From DAIUFH01 sp036844705 (GTDB taxonomy: Bacteria > Bacillota > Clostridia > Tissierellales > Tissierellaceae), in the NCBI GenBank assembly GCA_036844705.1, contig DAIUFH010000002.1, forward strand, positions 11,106-75,105: 64,000 bases of DNA, given 5' to 3'. This document shows positions 42,991 to 50,857 of the stretch, in pieces (within the stretch, counting starts at the first letter, position 1; every line of letters starts with the position of its first letter). The notes beneath the pieces are model-generated. The model was given only the letters and a program-made list of their open reading frames with translations. It had not been told where the DNA came from and searched no databases. A program made the position numbers and the translations under genes.

Positions 42991-43019
42991 TTGACTAAGA
43001 AATTCTAATATGCTAGAAT
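42991..43019 (+). promoter_or_regulatory. Sigma-A promoter of metK
   Basis: TTGACT (42991-42996), 17-bp spacer, TAGAAT (43014-43019), 30 bp after the insertion element. Confidence 0.75.
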
Positions 43020-43067
43020 TAGGTGTAATCAAAAATTAGATACTAAAAAATTGAATACTAATAATGA

Positions 43068-43170
43068 CCTTATTGAGAGCGATGGAGGGAATGGGCCCGA
43101 TGATATCCGGCAACCTTGTATTATACAAAGGTGCTAAATCCCACAGAAATGGATTTTCTGAAAGATGAGG
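43068..43170 (+). ncRNA. SAM-I riboswitch (S-box)
   Basis: Conserved core: CTTATTGAGAGCGATGGAGGG, GGCCCGATGATATCCGGCAACC, GGTGCTAAATCCCACAG and GAAAGATGAGG. CCTTAT and ATGAGG close P1. It controls metK by transcription termination when SAM is high. Confidence 0.96.
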
Positions 43171-43183
43171 TAAAGTACATAAT

Positions 43184-43214
43184 ACGCCTTTCCTTTCGGA
43201 CGAGGTGTTTTTTT
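43184..43214 (+). terminator. Riboswitch-controlled terminator
   Basis: ACGCCT-t-TCC-tttc-GGA-cg-AGGTGT followed by seven Ts. Confidence 0.88.
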
Positions 43215-43215
43215 A

Positions 43216-43275
43216 TGACCTAACTAAATTTGCACACTATGTAAGTGAACAAATTTGGCTAACGTATTAGACTTA
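43216..43275 (+). repeat. TGACCTA hairpin element, copy 2 (degraded)
   Basis: TGACCTAACTAAATTTG with CAAATTTGGCTAACGTATTAGAC; AAATTTG pairs with CAAATTT. It starts at the end of the riboswitch terminator T-tract and lies in the metK 5' leader. Confidence 0.65.
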
Positions 43276-43311
43276 TATTTTTGTGATTAATTTATAGGAG
43301 GATAAAAATAA

Positions 43312-44496
43312 ATGAAGAAATGGTTATTTACTTCTGAATCCGTAACAGAAGGTCATCCAGACAAAGTAAGTGATGCTATATCGGATTCTATACTTGATGC
43401 TATTTTGGAAAAAGATCCAGATGCTAGAGTAGCTTGTGAAACAATGGTAACTACGGGTCTTATATTGGTAGCAGGTGAAATTACTACAAATTGTTATGTA
43501 GATATATCAAAGATTGCTAGAAAGACAGTAGAGGATATTGGATATGTTAGGGCTAAATATGGCTTTGATGCTGATACTTGTGCTGTTATAACATCTATCA
43601 AGGAACAATCACCAGATATAGCAATGGGAGTTGACAAAGCCCTAGAGCAAAAGGAAAATAGTGAAGATATTTTCGATAAAATAGGGGCAGGAGACCAAGG
43701 AATGATGTTTGGATTTGCCTGCAATGAAACAAAGGAGCTAATGCCTTTGCCAATATCATTAGCACATAAAATGGCTAAGAAGCTTACAGAGGTCAGAAAG
43801 CAAGGAGTATTAGATTATTTGAGACCAGATGGGAAAACTCAGGTAACTATAGAATATCATGATGATAAACCGATAAGGATTGAAAATGTCGTTGTATCAA
43901 CACAGCATAGCCCGGATGTTGATTTAGAAACTATAAGAAAGGATATTATTAAACATGTTATCCTTGAAGTAGTACCAGGGGATATGTTGGATGAGGATAC
44001 TAAGTATTATGTAAATCCAACTGGTAGATTTGTAATCGGTGGACCTATGGGTGATGCTGGTTTAACAGGTAGAAAAATAATTGTTGATACTTATGGTGGA
44101 TATGCAAGACATGGTGGTGGAGCTTTCTCAGGAAAAGATCCAACAAAGGTAGACAGATCAGCATCATATGCAGCAAGATATGTAGCTAAAAATATAGTTG
44201 CAGCTAAATTAGCAGATAAATGTGAGGTCGGCCTTGCTTATGCAATAGGTGTTGCTCGTCCATTATCTATATATGTAGATACTTTTGGAACAGGGAAGAT
44301 TGAGGATGTAGAAATCAAAAAACTTGTTGAAAAACACTTTGATTTAAGACCAGCAGCTATAATTAGGGATTTAGACTTGAAAAAGCCAATATATAGACAG
44401 CTTTCTGCTTATGGACACTTTGGTAGAGAAGATCTTGGTGTCAACTGGGAAAAGACTGATAAAGCGGAAATTCTTAAAAAAGAAGCGGGAATATAG
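43312..44496 (+). CDS. metK: S-adenosylmethionine synthase
   Basis: Makes SAM from methionine and ATP. The 394-residue protein has TSESVTEGHPDKVSDAISD, the ATP motif GAGDQGMMFG, and the phosphate motif GGGAFSGKDPTKVDRSA. ATG 43312 follows AGGAGG. A SAM-I riboswitch and terminator in its leader provide feedback control. A heptad array begins at its stop codon. Confidence 0.98.
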   Translation: MKKWLFTSESVTEGHPDKVSDAISDSILDAILEKDPDARVACETMVTTGLILVAGEITTNCYVDISKIARKTVEDIGYVRAKYGFDADTCAVITSIKEQSPDIAMGVDKALEQKENSEDIFDKIGAGDQGMMFGFACNETKELMPLPISLAHKMAKKLTEVRKQGVLDYLRPDGKTQVTIEYHDDKPIRIENVVVSTQHSPDVDLETIRKDIIKHVILEVVPGDMLDEDTKYYVNPTGRFVIGGPMGDAGLTGRKIIVDTYGGYARHGGGAFSGKDPTKVDRSASYAARYVAKNIVAAKLADKCEVGLAYAIGVARPLSIYVDTFGTGKIEDVEIKKLVEKHFDLRPAAIIRDLDLKKPIYRQLSAYGHFGREDLGVNWEKTDKAEILKKEAGI

Positions 44497-44628
44497 TTAA
44501 GAACTAAGAACTAAGAGTTAAGAAATAAGAGTTAAGAGCTAAGAGCTAAGAACTAAGAATTAAGCATTACCCGTGAGGATTTCGGGTCTTATAAAAAGTA
44601 GATTATGAAAAATTAATCTACTTTTTTA
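44497..44628 (+). repeat. Heptad array and terminator after metK
   Basis: AAGAACT/AAGAGTT/AAGAGCT heptads run from the metK stop to about 44562, then ACCCG-tgaggattt-CGGGT. The terminator AAAAAGTAGATTA with TAATCTACTTTTTT (44592-44628) follows. A short reverse-orientation array (CTCTTAGTTCTTAAC) lies at 44710-44726. Confidence 0.85.
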
Positions 44629-44755
44629 TTTTTTGAATAGTAAAAAACCAACTACAATTCTATATATAAAATTAGAAGGTAGTAGAAGTGCTTGAGGTTT
44701 TGGTTCTTACCTCTTAGTTCTTAACTATTACCTAAAAAAGAAAGGTGGTGAGAAA

Positions 44756-44977
44756 ATGGCTGTTGTAGGTAATAAAGAAAAGCTAACTCTTAAGTTGGAG
44801 TTAGATGCAGGAGTTGTGGATGGTAAGCAGAGAGTTCAATCAAAGATGTTGAACAATGTGAAGACTTCCGCTGAGGATGAGAATCTTCATGATGTTGCAG
44901 TGGTGCTTGCAGATCTACAAAACAAACCTCTATTGAAGGTAAAAAGAATAGAGGAAACATTATTGACAGAAGAGTAA
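44756..44977 (+). CDS. DUF1659 small protein
   Basis: A 73-residue beta-rich protein of the DUF1659 family (EKLTLKLELDAGVVDGKQRV). The function is unknown. In Firmicutes it is characteristically followed by DUF2922 and YvrJ genes, as here. ATG 44756 follows GAAAGGTGGTGAG. A composite repeat separates it from the next gene. Confidence 0.85.
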   Translation: MAVVGNKEKLTLKLELDAGVVDGKQRVQSKMLNNVKTSAEDENLHDVAVVLADLQNKPLLKVKRIEETLLTEE

Positions 44978-44984
44978 AATAAAC

Positions 44985-45121
44985 AATTCACAATGCACAA
45001 TTTACGATTCACAATTATAAAAGCAGGATAATACTATTGTGAAGTATTATGAGGAACCTAAGTTTGACCCTAGAGAATGACCCTAAAAATTGTGAGTTGT
45101 GAACTGAGAACTGTGAATTGA
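44985..45121. repeat. Composite element between DUF1659 and DUF2922 genes
   Basis: CACAATG/CACAATT heptads at the left, a degraded middle (GAATGACCCTAAAAATTGTG), and GTGAACT/GTGAATT heptads at the right. The terminal arrays are inverted relative to each other. Confidence 0.75.
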
Positions 45122-45139
45122 GTGAAAGGTGGTGAAATA

Positions 45140-45358
45140 ATGGACAAAGTTAAATTAGAGATGGATTTTTTAGATATAGCTAATAAGGTAACAAAAATTA
45201 CCTTAGATGATCCTAGAGAAGATTTGTTGCCTACTGAAATACAAGAAGCAATGGACAGTATTATATCTAATGATGTATTTGCGTCCAAATATGGAGACCT
45301 TGTAGCAGTAGGAGGAGCTAGAGTAGTTACTACGACAGTAAATGAAATGGAGTTTTAA
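45140..45358 (+). CDS. DUF2922 small protein
   Basis: A 72-residue protein of the DUF2922 family (VKLEMDFLDIANKVTKITLDDPRE, with a C-terminal GARVVTTTVNEMEF-type end). The function is unknown. ATG 45140 follows AAAGGTGGTGA. It is the middle gene of the DUF1659-DUF2922-YvrJ set. Confidence 0.85.
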   Translation: MDKVKLEMDFLDIANKVTKITLDDPREDLLPTEIQEAMDSIISNDVFASKYGDLVAVGGARVVTTTVNEMEF

Positions 45359-45386
45359 TTATTGCTGATACAAGGAGGTGCTATTG

Positions 45387-45539
45387 ATGGAAGAGATATA
45401 CTCTAGTGTGGCTAATTTAGGCTTTCCAATAGTAATATCCATTTACCTTTTGGTAAGGATAGAAGGGAAGCTTAATGAACTAACTGAAAGTATATCAGAA
45501 TTATCAAAGGTTATAGCAGGCATAGAAAAAGCACAGTAA
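45387..45539 (+). CDS. yvrJ: YvrJ-family small membrane protein
   Basis: A 50-residue protein with one membrane helix (LGFPIVISIYLLVRIEGKL) and a short helical tail, matching the YvrJ family. The function is unknown. ATG 45387 follows AAGGAGGTG. It is last in the small-gene set and is followed by a strong terminator. Confidence 0.85.
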   Translation: MEEIYSSVANLGFPIVISIYLLVRIEGKLNELTESISELSKVIAGIEKAQ

Positions 45540-45548
45540 ATAATATCA

Positions 45549-45592
45549 ATTCTACCATGCTATAGGAAACTATAGTATGGTAGAATTTTTTT
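45549..45592 (+). terminator. Terminator after yvrJ
   Basis: CTACCATGCTATAG-gaaa-CTATAGTATGGTAG with one G-T pair, then AATTTTTTT. Confidence 0.92.
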
Positions 45593-45638
45593 GCCCATTA
45601 TTTTGAAAGATTATGATTTAGCTAACATAGCCATGTTG

Positions 45639-45667
45639 TTTTCATGAGTATCCTAATATGGTATAAT
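45639..45667 (+). promoter_or_regulatory. Extended -10 promoter of recD2
   Basis: TTTTCA (45639-45644), 17-bp spacer, TGG-TATAAT (45659-45667). Confidence 0.65.
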
Positions 45668-45692
45668 CTAGGTATTGAATGGAGGTTGCGGT

Positions 45693-47909
45693 GTGGTTAT
45701 AGAAGGAGTAATAGAGGAAATAAAATTTAGAAATGAGAGTAATGGATACACTGTTGGGAGATTAAATACATCTGATGGAGATATAACTGTAGTAGGATAT
45801 GCGGCTATCGTAAATGTAGATGAAACAGTATCTCTTGAGGGAGAATTTGTCTATCACAATAAATATGGTGAACAATTTAACTTTTCAAGTATCCATATTA
45901 TCGTTCCTTCAACATTAAAGGGAATAGAAAACTATCTTTCATCTGGTCTGATTCCCAATATTGGACCTAAAACCGCGAAGAAGATAGTAAATAGATTTGG
46001 ACTTGAATCTCTGGATATAATCCAATATCATCCTGATAAGCTAAAGGAAATAGAGGGGATAGGAGATAAAAAGCTCAAAAGAATAATAAAAGCTTACGAT
46101 GAACAAAGAGAGCTAAGGGATATAATGGTTTATCTACAGCAATATGATATTACGGTTAACAATGGAATCAAAATTTATAAAAGATATGGCAGTGACACCA
46201 TTAAAACAATAAATGAAAATCCATATAGACTTTCTGAGGACATATATGGAATTGGTTTCAAGACTGCAGACAATATAGCAAATAAAATGGGAATTAGTAA
46301 CAACTCCCCATATAGAATTGAGGCTGGATTGAAATTTATAATTATGGAATTTGCAGGTGACGGTCATTGCTATGTTCCTAAAGAAGAGTTAATTCATAAA
46401 TCTTCCAAATTATTAAATGTAGATGTGGAGCTTTTAGAGGATAGTATAAGAGAATTGGCACTTAAGAATAGCTTTTATATTGTAAATAATGGCGAAGAAA
46501 TAAATGTATATTATGCTCCTTATCATATAGCTGAAAACAATGTGGCTAAGAAGATTGTAGAGCTTTCACGTGTAGAATTTGATGAACTAACTGTAGATGC
46601 TGATAAAAAGATAAAGAAGTTTGAAGAGGATAACAATATTAATTTTGGAAACAAACAGAAGATGGCCATAAAAGAATCCTTAGAAAATGGTTTTTTAATA
46701 ATAACCGGAGGACCTGGTACAGGTAAGACTACTACCATCAATGCTATTATAAATATATGTGAGGATTTAGAATTACAGGTAGTTTTGGCGGCTCCTACGG
46801 GAAGGGCAGCAAAGAGAATGACCGAAACTACTGGTAGGGAGGCTAAGACAATTCATAGGCTTCTTGAAATATCCTTTGTAGAGGAGAATTCTGGTTTTGA
46901 TAGGGATGAAGATAATCCGATTGAGGCGGATATAATCATAATAGATGAGGCTTCAATGATAGATATACTTTTAATGAATAGTCTTGTTAAAGCTATAAAT
47001 CCAGGGACTAAAGTTATTCTTGTAGGGGATATTGACCAGCTTCCATCAGTAGGTCCTGGAAATGTGTTAAAGGATATTATAAACTCAGGTGCAATAAAGG
47101 TAATTATGTTAGATGAAATATTTAGACAGGCTGAGGAAAGTATGATAATTGTCAATGCCCATAGAGTTAATCATGGGGACAATCCAATACTTAATGAGAA
47201 GGACAAGGATTTCTTCTTTATTAGAGCTAAGAATCCAAATGAAATAGTGAAGACCTTAATTGACTTAAACAAGGATAGGCTGCCTGGATTTTATAATGTA
47301 GATCCTGTACAAGATATTCAGATACTTACTCCTATGAAAAAAGGAGAAGTAGGTATATACTCTCTAAATAAACATATTCAGAATGCGCTAAATCCTAAAT
47401 CGTCATATAAGGATGAAAAGCAGGTAGGAGAAGAAATCTTCCGAGTTGGCGATAAAGTAATGCAGATAAAAAACAACTATAATCTTGAATGGAAAATACT
47501 TAAGGACGGAATTGAAGAGGATAGCGGAGAGGGTATATTTAATGGTGACTTTGGCTATATAACTGATATCGATGAGGAAGAAAGCATCTTAAAAGTGATT
47601 TTTGATGAGGAAAAAGTCGTAGAATATGACTTTAAACAACTGGATGAGTTAAAGCTAGCATATGCGACAACTGTCCATAAAGCGCAGGGAAGTGAATTTC
47701 CAGTGGTAATTATGCCTGTATCAACAGGTCCACCTATGCTCTTAACTAGAAATCTTTTTTATACAGCTATTACACGTGCAAGAAAGCTAGTAGTATTAGT
47801 AGGAGACCAAAGATATATAGATATGATGGTCAGGAACAATATCATAGCAAAACGATATTCTTCACTGGATAGAAAAATAAAGGAATACCTGAATGTATTT
47901 TTTAACTAA
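45693..47909 (+). CDS. recD2: RecD2-type SF1 DNA helicase
   Basis: A 738-residue 5'-3' helicase involved in DNA repair and recombination outside RecBCD. The N-terminal OB-like and tandem helix-hairpin-helix region (GLIPNIGPKTAKKIV, KEIEGIGDKKLKRI) is diagnostic of RecD2. Walker A is ITGGPGTGKTTT, Walker B IIIDEASMID, and the C-terminal motif YATTVHKAQGSEF is present. The start is GTG 45693, 7 nt after GGAGG. comF follows 11 bp later. Confidence 0.95.
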   Translation: MVIEGVIEEIKFRNESNGYTVGRLNTSDGDITVVGYAAIVNVDETVSLEGEFVYHNKYGEQFNFSSIHIIVPSTLKGIENYLSSGLIPNIGPKTAKKIVNRFGLESLDIIQYHPDKLKEIEGIGDKKLKRIIKAYDEQRELRDIMVYLQQYDITVNNGIKIYKRYGSDTIKTINENPYRLSEDIYGIGFKTADNIANKMGISNNSPYRIEAGLKFIIMEFAGDGHCYVPKEELIHKSSKLLNVDVELLEDSIRELALKNSFYIVNNGEEINVYYAPYHIAENNVAKKIVELSRVEFDELTVDADKKIKKFEEDNNINFGNKQKMAIKESLENGFLIITGGPGTGKTTTINAIINICEDLELQVVLAAPTGRAAKRMTETTGREAKTIHRLLEISFVEENSGFDRDEDNPIEADIIIIDEASMIDILLMNSLVKAINPGTKVILVGDIDQLPSVGPGNVLKDIINSGAIKVIMLDEIFRQAEESMIIVNAHRVNHGDNPILNEKDKDFFFIRAKNPNEIVKTLIDLNKDRLPGFYNVDPVQDIQILTPMKKGEVGIYSLNKHIQNALNPKSSYKDEKQVGEEIFRVGDKVMQIKNNYNLEWKILKDGIEEDSGEGIFNGDFGYITDIDEEESILKVIFDEEKVVEYDFKQLDELKLAYATTVHKAQGSEFPVVIMPVSTGPPMLLTRNLFYTAITRARKLVVLVGDQRYIDMMVRNNIIAKRYSSLDRKIKEYLNVFFN

Positions 47910-47920
47910 GGTGTGGTATT

Positions 47921-48568
47921 ATGGGTATAAAAAATTTGTTGTTTCCTACTAGAAATCTCTGCTATTTTTGTAGGGAAAGAAGCTTAGATATAGAAGGTAG
48001 GATTTGTAATGATTGTAGGGAAAAATTAGTATTTGTAAATAAAGAAATTGAAATTGAATCAAAATATATTTCTAGAACTATATACTGTTTGATTTATAAT
48101 AAATATTTAAAGGAATTAATCCACAATTTTAAGTTCAATGGCAAAAGTTATCTTTATAAGCCTTTTGCGGAAATTATGATGCAACCAATACTTGAAAAGG
48201 GGTTTGATAAGGCAGACCTTATCATCTTTATCCCTATTCATAGGCGCAAGGAAGCCATTAGAGGATATAACCAGTCGGAACTATTAGCAGGTTATATATC
48301 AAAAAAATTAGAAAAGCCATTGAGCCAAGGGAATTTGACAAAAACTAAGTGGACTAGAGAACAAAATACTTTGGATAGAGTAGAGCGTATTAAAAACTTA
48401 AGGGAATCTTTTTCACTTAAAAATGCCAATGAAATTTATGGAAAAAGAATATTGCTTATTGATGATATCATAACCACCGGTTCTACCTTTGATGAGTGTG
48501 CTAAAACATTAACTAGAAGTGGGGCAAAAGAAATAAATTGCTTAGCATTAACATCTGGCAGGATTTAA
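47921..48568 (+). CDS. comF: ComF-family phosphoribosyltransferase-like protein
   Basis: A 215-residue cytosolic protein with an N-terminal zinc-finger-like CYFCRERSLDIEGRICNDC and a C-terminal PRTase fold with ILLIDDIITTGSTFDECA. Homologues are needed for DNA uptake in transformation. Only this gene of the com system is in the window. ATG 47921 follows AAGGTGTGG. It forms an operon with recD2, a common clostridial arrangement, and converges on yihY with almost no gap. Confidence 0.92.
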   Translation: MGIKNLLFPTRNLCYFCRERSLDIEGRICNDCREKLVFVNKEIEIESKYISRTIYCLIYNKYLKELIHNFKFNGKSYLYKPFAEIMMQPILEKGFDKADLIIFIPIHRRKEAIRGYNQSELLAGYISKKLEKPLSQGNLTKTKWTREQNTLDRVERIKNLRESFSLKNANEIYGKRILLIDDIITTGSTFDECAKTLTRSGAKEINCLALTSGRI

Positions 48569-48574
48569 CGATAT

Positions 48575-49477
48575 CTAAAAATATTTTTTTATAAAACTTT
48601 TGTCCATATTTACTTCAAATTTATATTTTTTTAAAAAGTTATGAGTAGCATTAATTTCTCCCCCTAGAATTATAATTATACTGCTTAGATACAGCCATAC
48701 TAGTAGCACAATTACACCGCCTATACTTCCGTAGGTCGTAGAATATTTTCCAAAATGTTTTACATAAAAGGAAAAGGCAAGAGAAATAAAAATCCAGCCT
48801 ACAGTAGAGAAAATACTACCTGGCAATGTGTCTATTAAATCTAGACTACATTTTTTCTTAGCACAGGGACTAAATTTATAAAGTAGGGCAAAGATTATAA
48901 TCATAGAAATTACGGGAATTAAAAATCGCAGATTCTTCCATACGTCTAAAAATATCCTTTCATAACCTAGATATTCAAATATCTTTCTACCTATTACTTC
49001 CCCAAAAACCAATGTTGTAAATACTACAATCAGTAGAATAATTAATGCTATTGTAAATAATACTGAAAGAAGTCGCAATACTATAAACGAACGAGTTTCT
49101 TCATAATCATATGCCCTATTTATTGCTTTTACTGTAGAATTGACTCCTGTAGATGCTGCCCATATACCTGTAAGTGCTGCAATGGACAATAACCCTTGAC
49201 TACTACTGATCACTATATCATCTATAAATGTATTTATGATGCTCTGTACATCTGAAGGGAGATATTTTATTAGGTCGTTTACAACATCTACCCTAACCAA
49301 TGGTGTATAACTTATAATGTTCAATAATAAAATTATGAATGGAAAGATGGATAATATAAGAGAATAAGCCAGTTGGGACCCAACAGCAAATACGGCATCC
49401 TCATCAATTCGATACAAAAGTTGATCTATGAATATAAATGGCTTGTATTTTAGAAGTTTATACATACGTTTCTTCAT
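48575..49477 (-). CDS. yihY: YihY/BrkB-family membrane protein
   Basis: A 300-residue protein with about six membrane segments, including QLAYSLILSIFPFIILLLN near the N-terminus and the repeated SIGGVIVLLVWLYLSS near the C-terminus. The family is widespread, with no settled function (once misannotated as RNase BN). ATG 49477 follows AGGGGTGA. It is monocistronic. Confidence 0.9.
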   Translation of the reverse strand: MKKRMYKLLKYKPFIFIDQLLYRIDEDAVFAVGSQLAYSLILSIFPFIILLLNIISYTPLVRVDVVNDLIKYLPSDVQSIINTFIDDIVISSSQGLLSIAALTGIWAASTGVNSTVKAINRAYDYEETRSFIVLRLLSVLFTIALIILLIVVFTTLVFGEVIGRKIFEYLGYERIFLDVWKNLRFLIPVISMIIIFALLYKFSPCAKKKCSLDLIDTLPGSIFSTVGWIFISLAFSFYVKHFGKYSTTYGSIGGVIVLLVWLYLSSIIIILGGEINATHNFLKKYKFEVNMDKSFIKKYF

Positions 49478-49583
49478 TATCTCACCCCTAATTTCATTTT
49501 ATGAATATTATACCCATTTAATCAATTCACAGTTCACAGTTCATATTCTTCCAATGAAATTACTCTAAACTAACCAAAAACAT

Positions 49584-49614
49584 AAGCGTCACCTACTGGA
49601 CAAGGGCAACGCTT
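49584..49614 (-). terminator. Terminator of the AhpD-like gene
   Basis: On the minus strand AAGCGT and ACGCTT flank a GC-rich loop containing GCCC/GGTG, followed by ATGTTTTTGG. Confidence 0.55.
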
Positions 49615-49652
49615 TGTTTTTAGACGTTCTTCTATTGCGATGATGTGTTGAC

Positions 49653-50069
49653 TCAAATTTGGCAGCTTGGAGCTAAGTTCAGCAAGGCACCAAATCTTTG
49701 ACAAGCCGTTATAAAACAAATAAGCGCCAAAAGCTCCGAAATCTCGCTGTCTGTAAATACCTCTTTTAGTGCACTGAATTCTTCGTTACTCAGATGTGTT
49801 TTTTCGCTAGAGATATTTGCGAGATGGGTAGCCATTTGTGTCTGTGAATCCATTATGGATTTGGACGGAGATCCCTTGGACTTACAGTATTCACATCCGT
49901 TATTAAAAGCCAGAGTACGCCGAACTTCCTCTTTTAATTCTGCACAAAATGTTTTGCTGGAAAAAATACAATCTTCCAGAGAAACCCATTTCTCCAATAT
50001 GTCTTTGTTATGTCCTAATAGTTGTTGAAATGGTGTAAAGCCGTTTTTTGAGAAAGAAATCATTTCCAT
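49653..50069 (-). CDS. AhpD-like / carboxymuconolactone-decarboxylase-fold protein
   Basis: A 138-residue helical protein. AFNNGCEYCKSKGSP contains the CxxC pair at the position of the AhpD/CMD active site, followed by the helices FSALKEVFTDSEISELLALICFITACQRFGA. This suggests a thiol-based peroxidase or hydroperoxide-related role. ATG 50069 follows AAGGAGG. Codon use includes more CTG, GCG and AGC than in the flanking genes. It is divergent from an Lrp-type regulator, which may control it. Confidence 0.7.
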   Translation of the reverse strand: MEMISFSKNGFTPFQQLLGHNKDILEKWVSLEDCIFSSKTFCAELKEEVRRTLAFNNGCEYCKSKGSPSKSIMDSQTQMATHLANISSEKTHLSNEEFSALKEVFTDSEISELLALICFITACQRFGALLNLAPSCQI

Positions 50070-50207
50070 ATTTACCTCCTTAAAATAATGTGTTACTGTT
50101 GACAAAACAATTATAGCAGGAATATAATTAAAATTGTATTTCATATGATATGGTATTATTGTTTTCGCTTTGTTATTAATATATATTTTTTAGGAAAGGT
50201 GTGTTAA

Positions 50208-50651
50208 ATGAAAATAGATGAAATAGATGAAAGAATTTTGCATGAGTTGCAAACAGATAGCCGTATTTCCATAAGAGAGTTGTCGAAACGAGTAAATCTT
50301 TCACCCCCTTCCGTTACAGAGAGAGTGAGAAGACTTGAAGACAATAATATTATTGAGGGATATACTATTCGTTTAAACAAAAAGAGACTTGGCCTAGAAA
50401 TCGACTGTATCATTGAAGTTACAATGAGAGAGGGGCAATACGAGAAATTTAAAAGTTTTATTAAGGATTGCAAGTATAGTGAATGGTGCTACAGAATTGC
50501 TGGTGCTGCGTGCTTTATTGTCAAATTGTCGGTTCCTACTTTAGAGGATATTGAACAGTTCATAAATGCCGTATCCGCTTATGCTTTAACTGATACATCC
50601 ATCGTTTTTTCAAAAGTGGAAGTTAATGAAAGTATAGATAAGTTCTTATAA
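50208..50651 (+). CDS. Lrp/AsnC-family transcriptional regulator
   Basis: A 147-residue protein with an N-terminal winged helix (SIRELSKRVNLSPPSVTERVRRLED) and a C-terminal RAM ligand-binding domain (YRIAGAACFIVKLSVPTLEDIEQFI). Members respond to amino acids or related ligands. ATG 50208 follows AGGAAAGGTG. It is divergent from the AhpD-like gene across 138 bp; a shared target is likely but no clear operator was picked out. Confidence 0.9.
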   Translation: MKIDEIDERILHELQTDSRISIRELSKRVNLSPPSVTERVRRLEDNNIIEGYTIRLNKKRLGLEIDCIIEVTMREGQYEKFKSFIKDCKYSEWCYRIAGAACFIVKLSVPTLEDIEQFINAVSAYALTDTSIVFSKVEVNESIDKFL

Positions 50652-50693
50652 ATTGTTCTCATATTTGTAGTTATGTGTGGTTAATAAAATTAC

Positions 50694-50842
50694 AAAACCC
50701 GAGATTTTTCGCTTTGCTCATATAGGCATGAAGCCAAAATCGTATTTCTGATTTTGTGCATATCAGTTAGTTTGTTCACTTAATGACTGCATGTGTTATC
50801 CTGAGATGGACAATATAATTGCCCACGAAAGATCTCGGGTTA
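50694..50842. repeat. Palindromic-core element (CCCGAGATT) without heptad arrays
   Basis: AAAACCCGAGATTTTTCGC at the left, TTATCCTGAGATGGAC in the right half, and GAAAGATCTCGGGTTAAT at the right. It occupies the gap between the Lrp gene and the S9 peptidase. Confidence 0.75.
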
Positions 50843-50857
50843 ATTGATTTTTAAATT

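Noticed and set aside
42773..42994. Open reading frame of 73 codons upstream of metK
   Set aside because: It crosses the inverted end of the MITE-like element, has no ribosome site and no recognisable homology.
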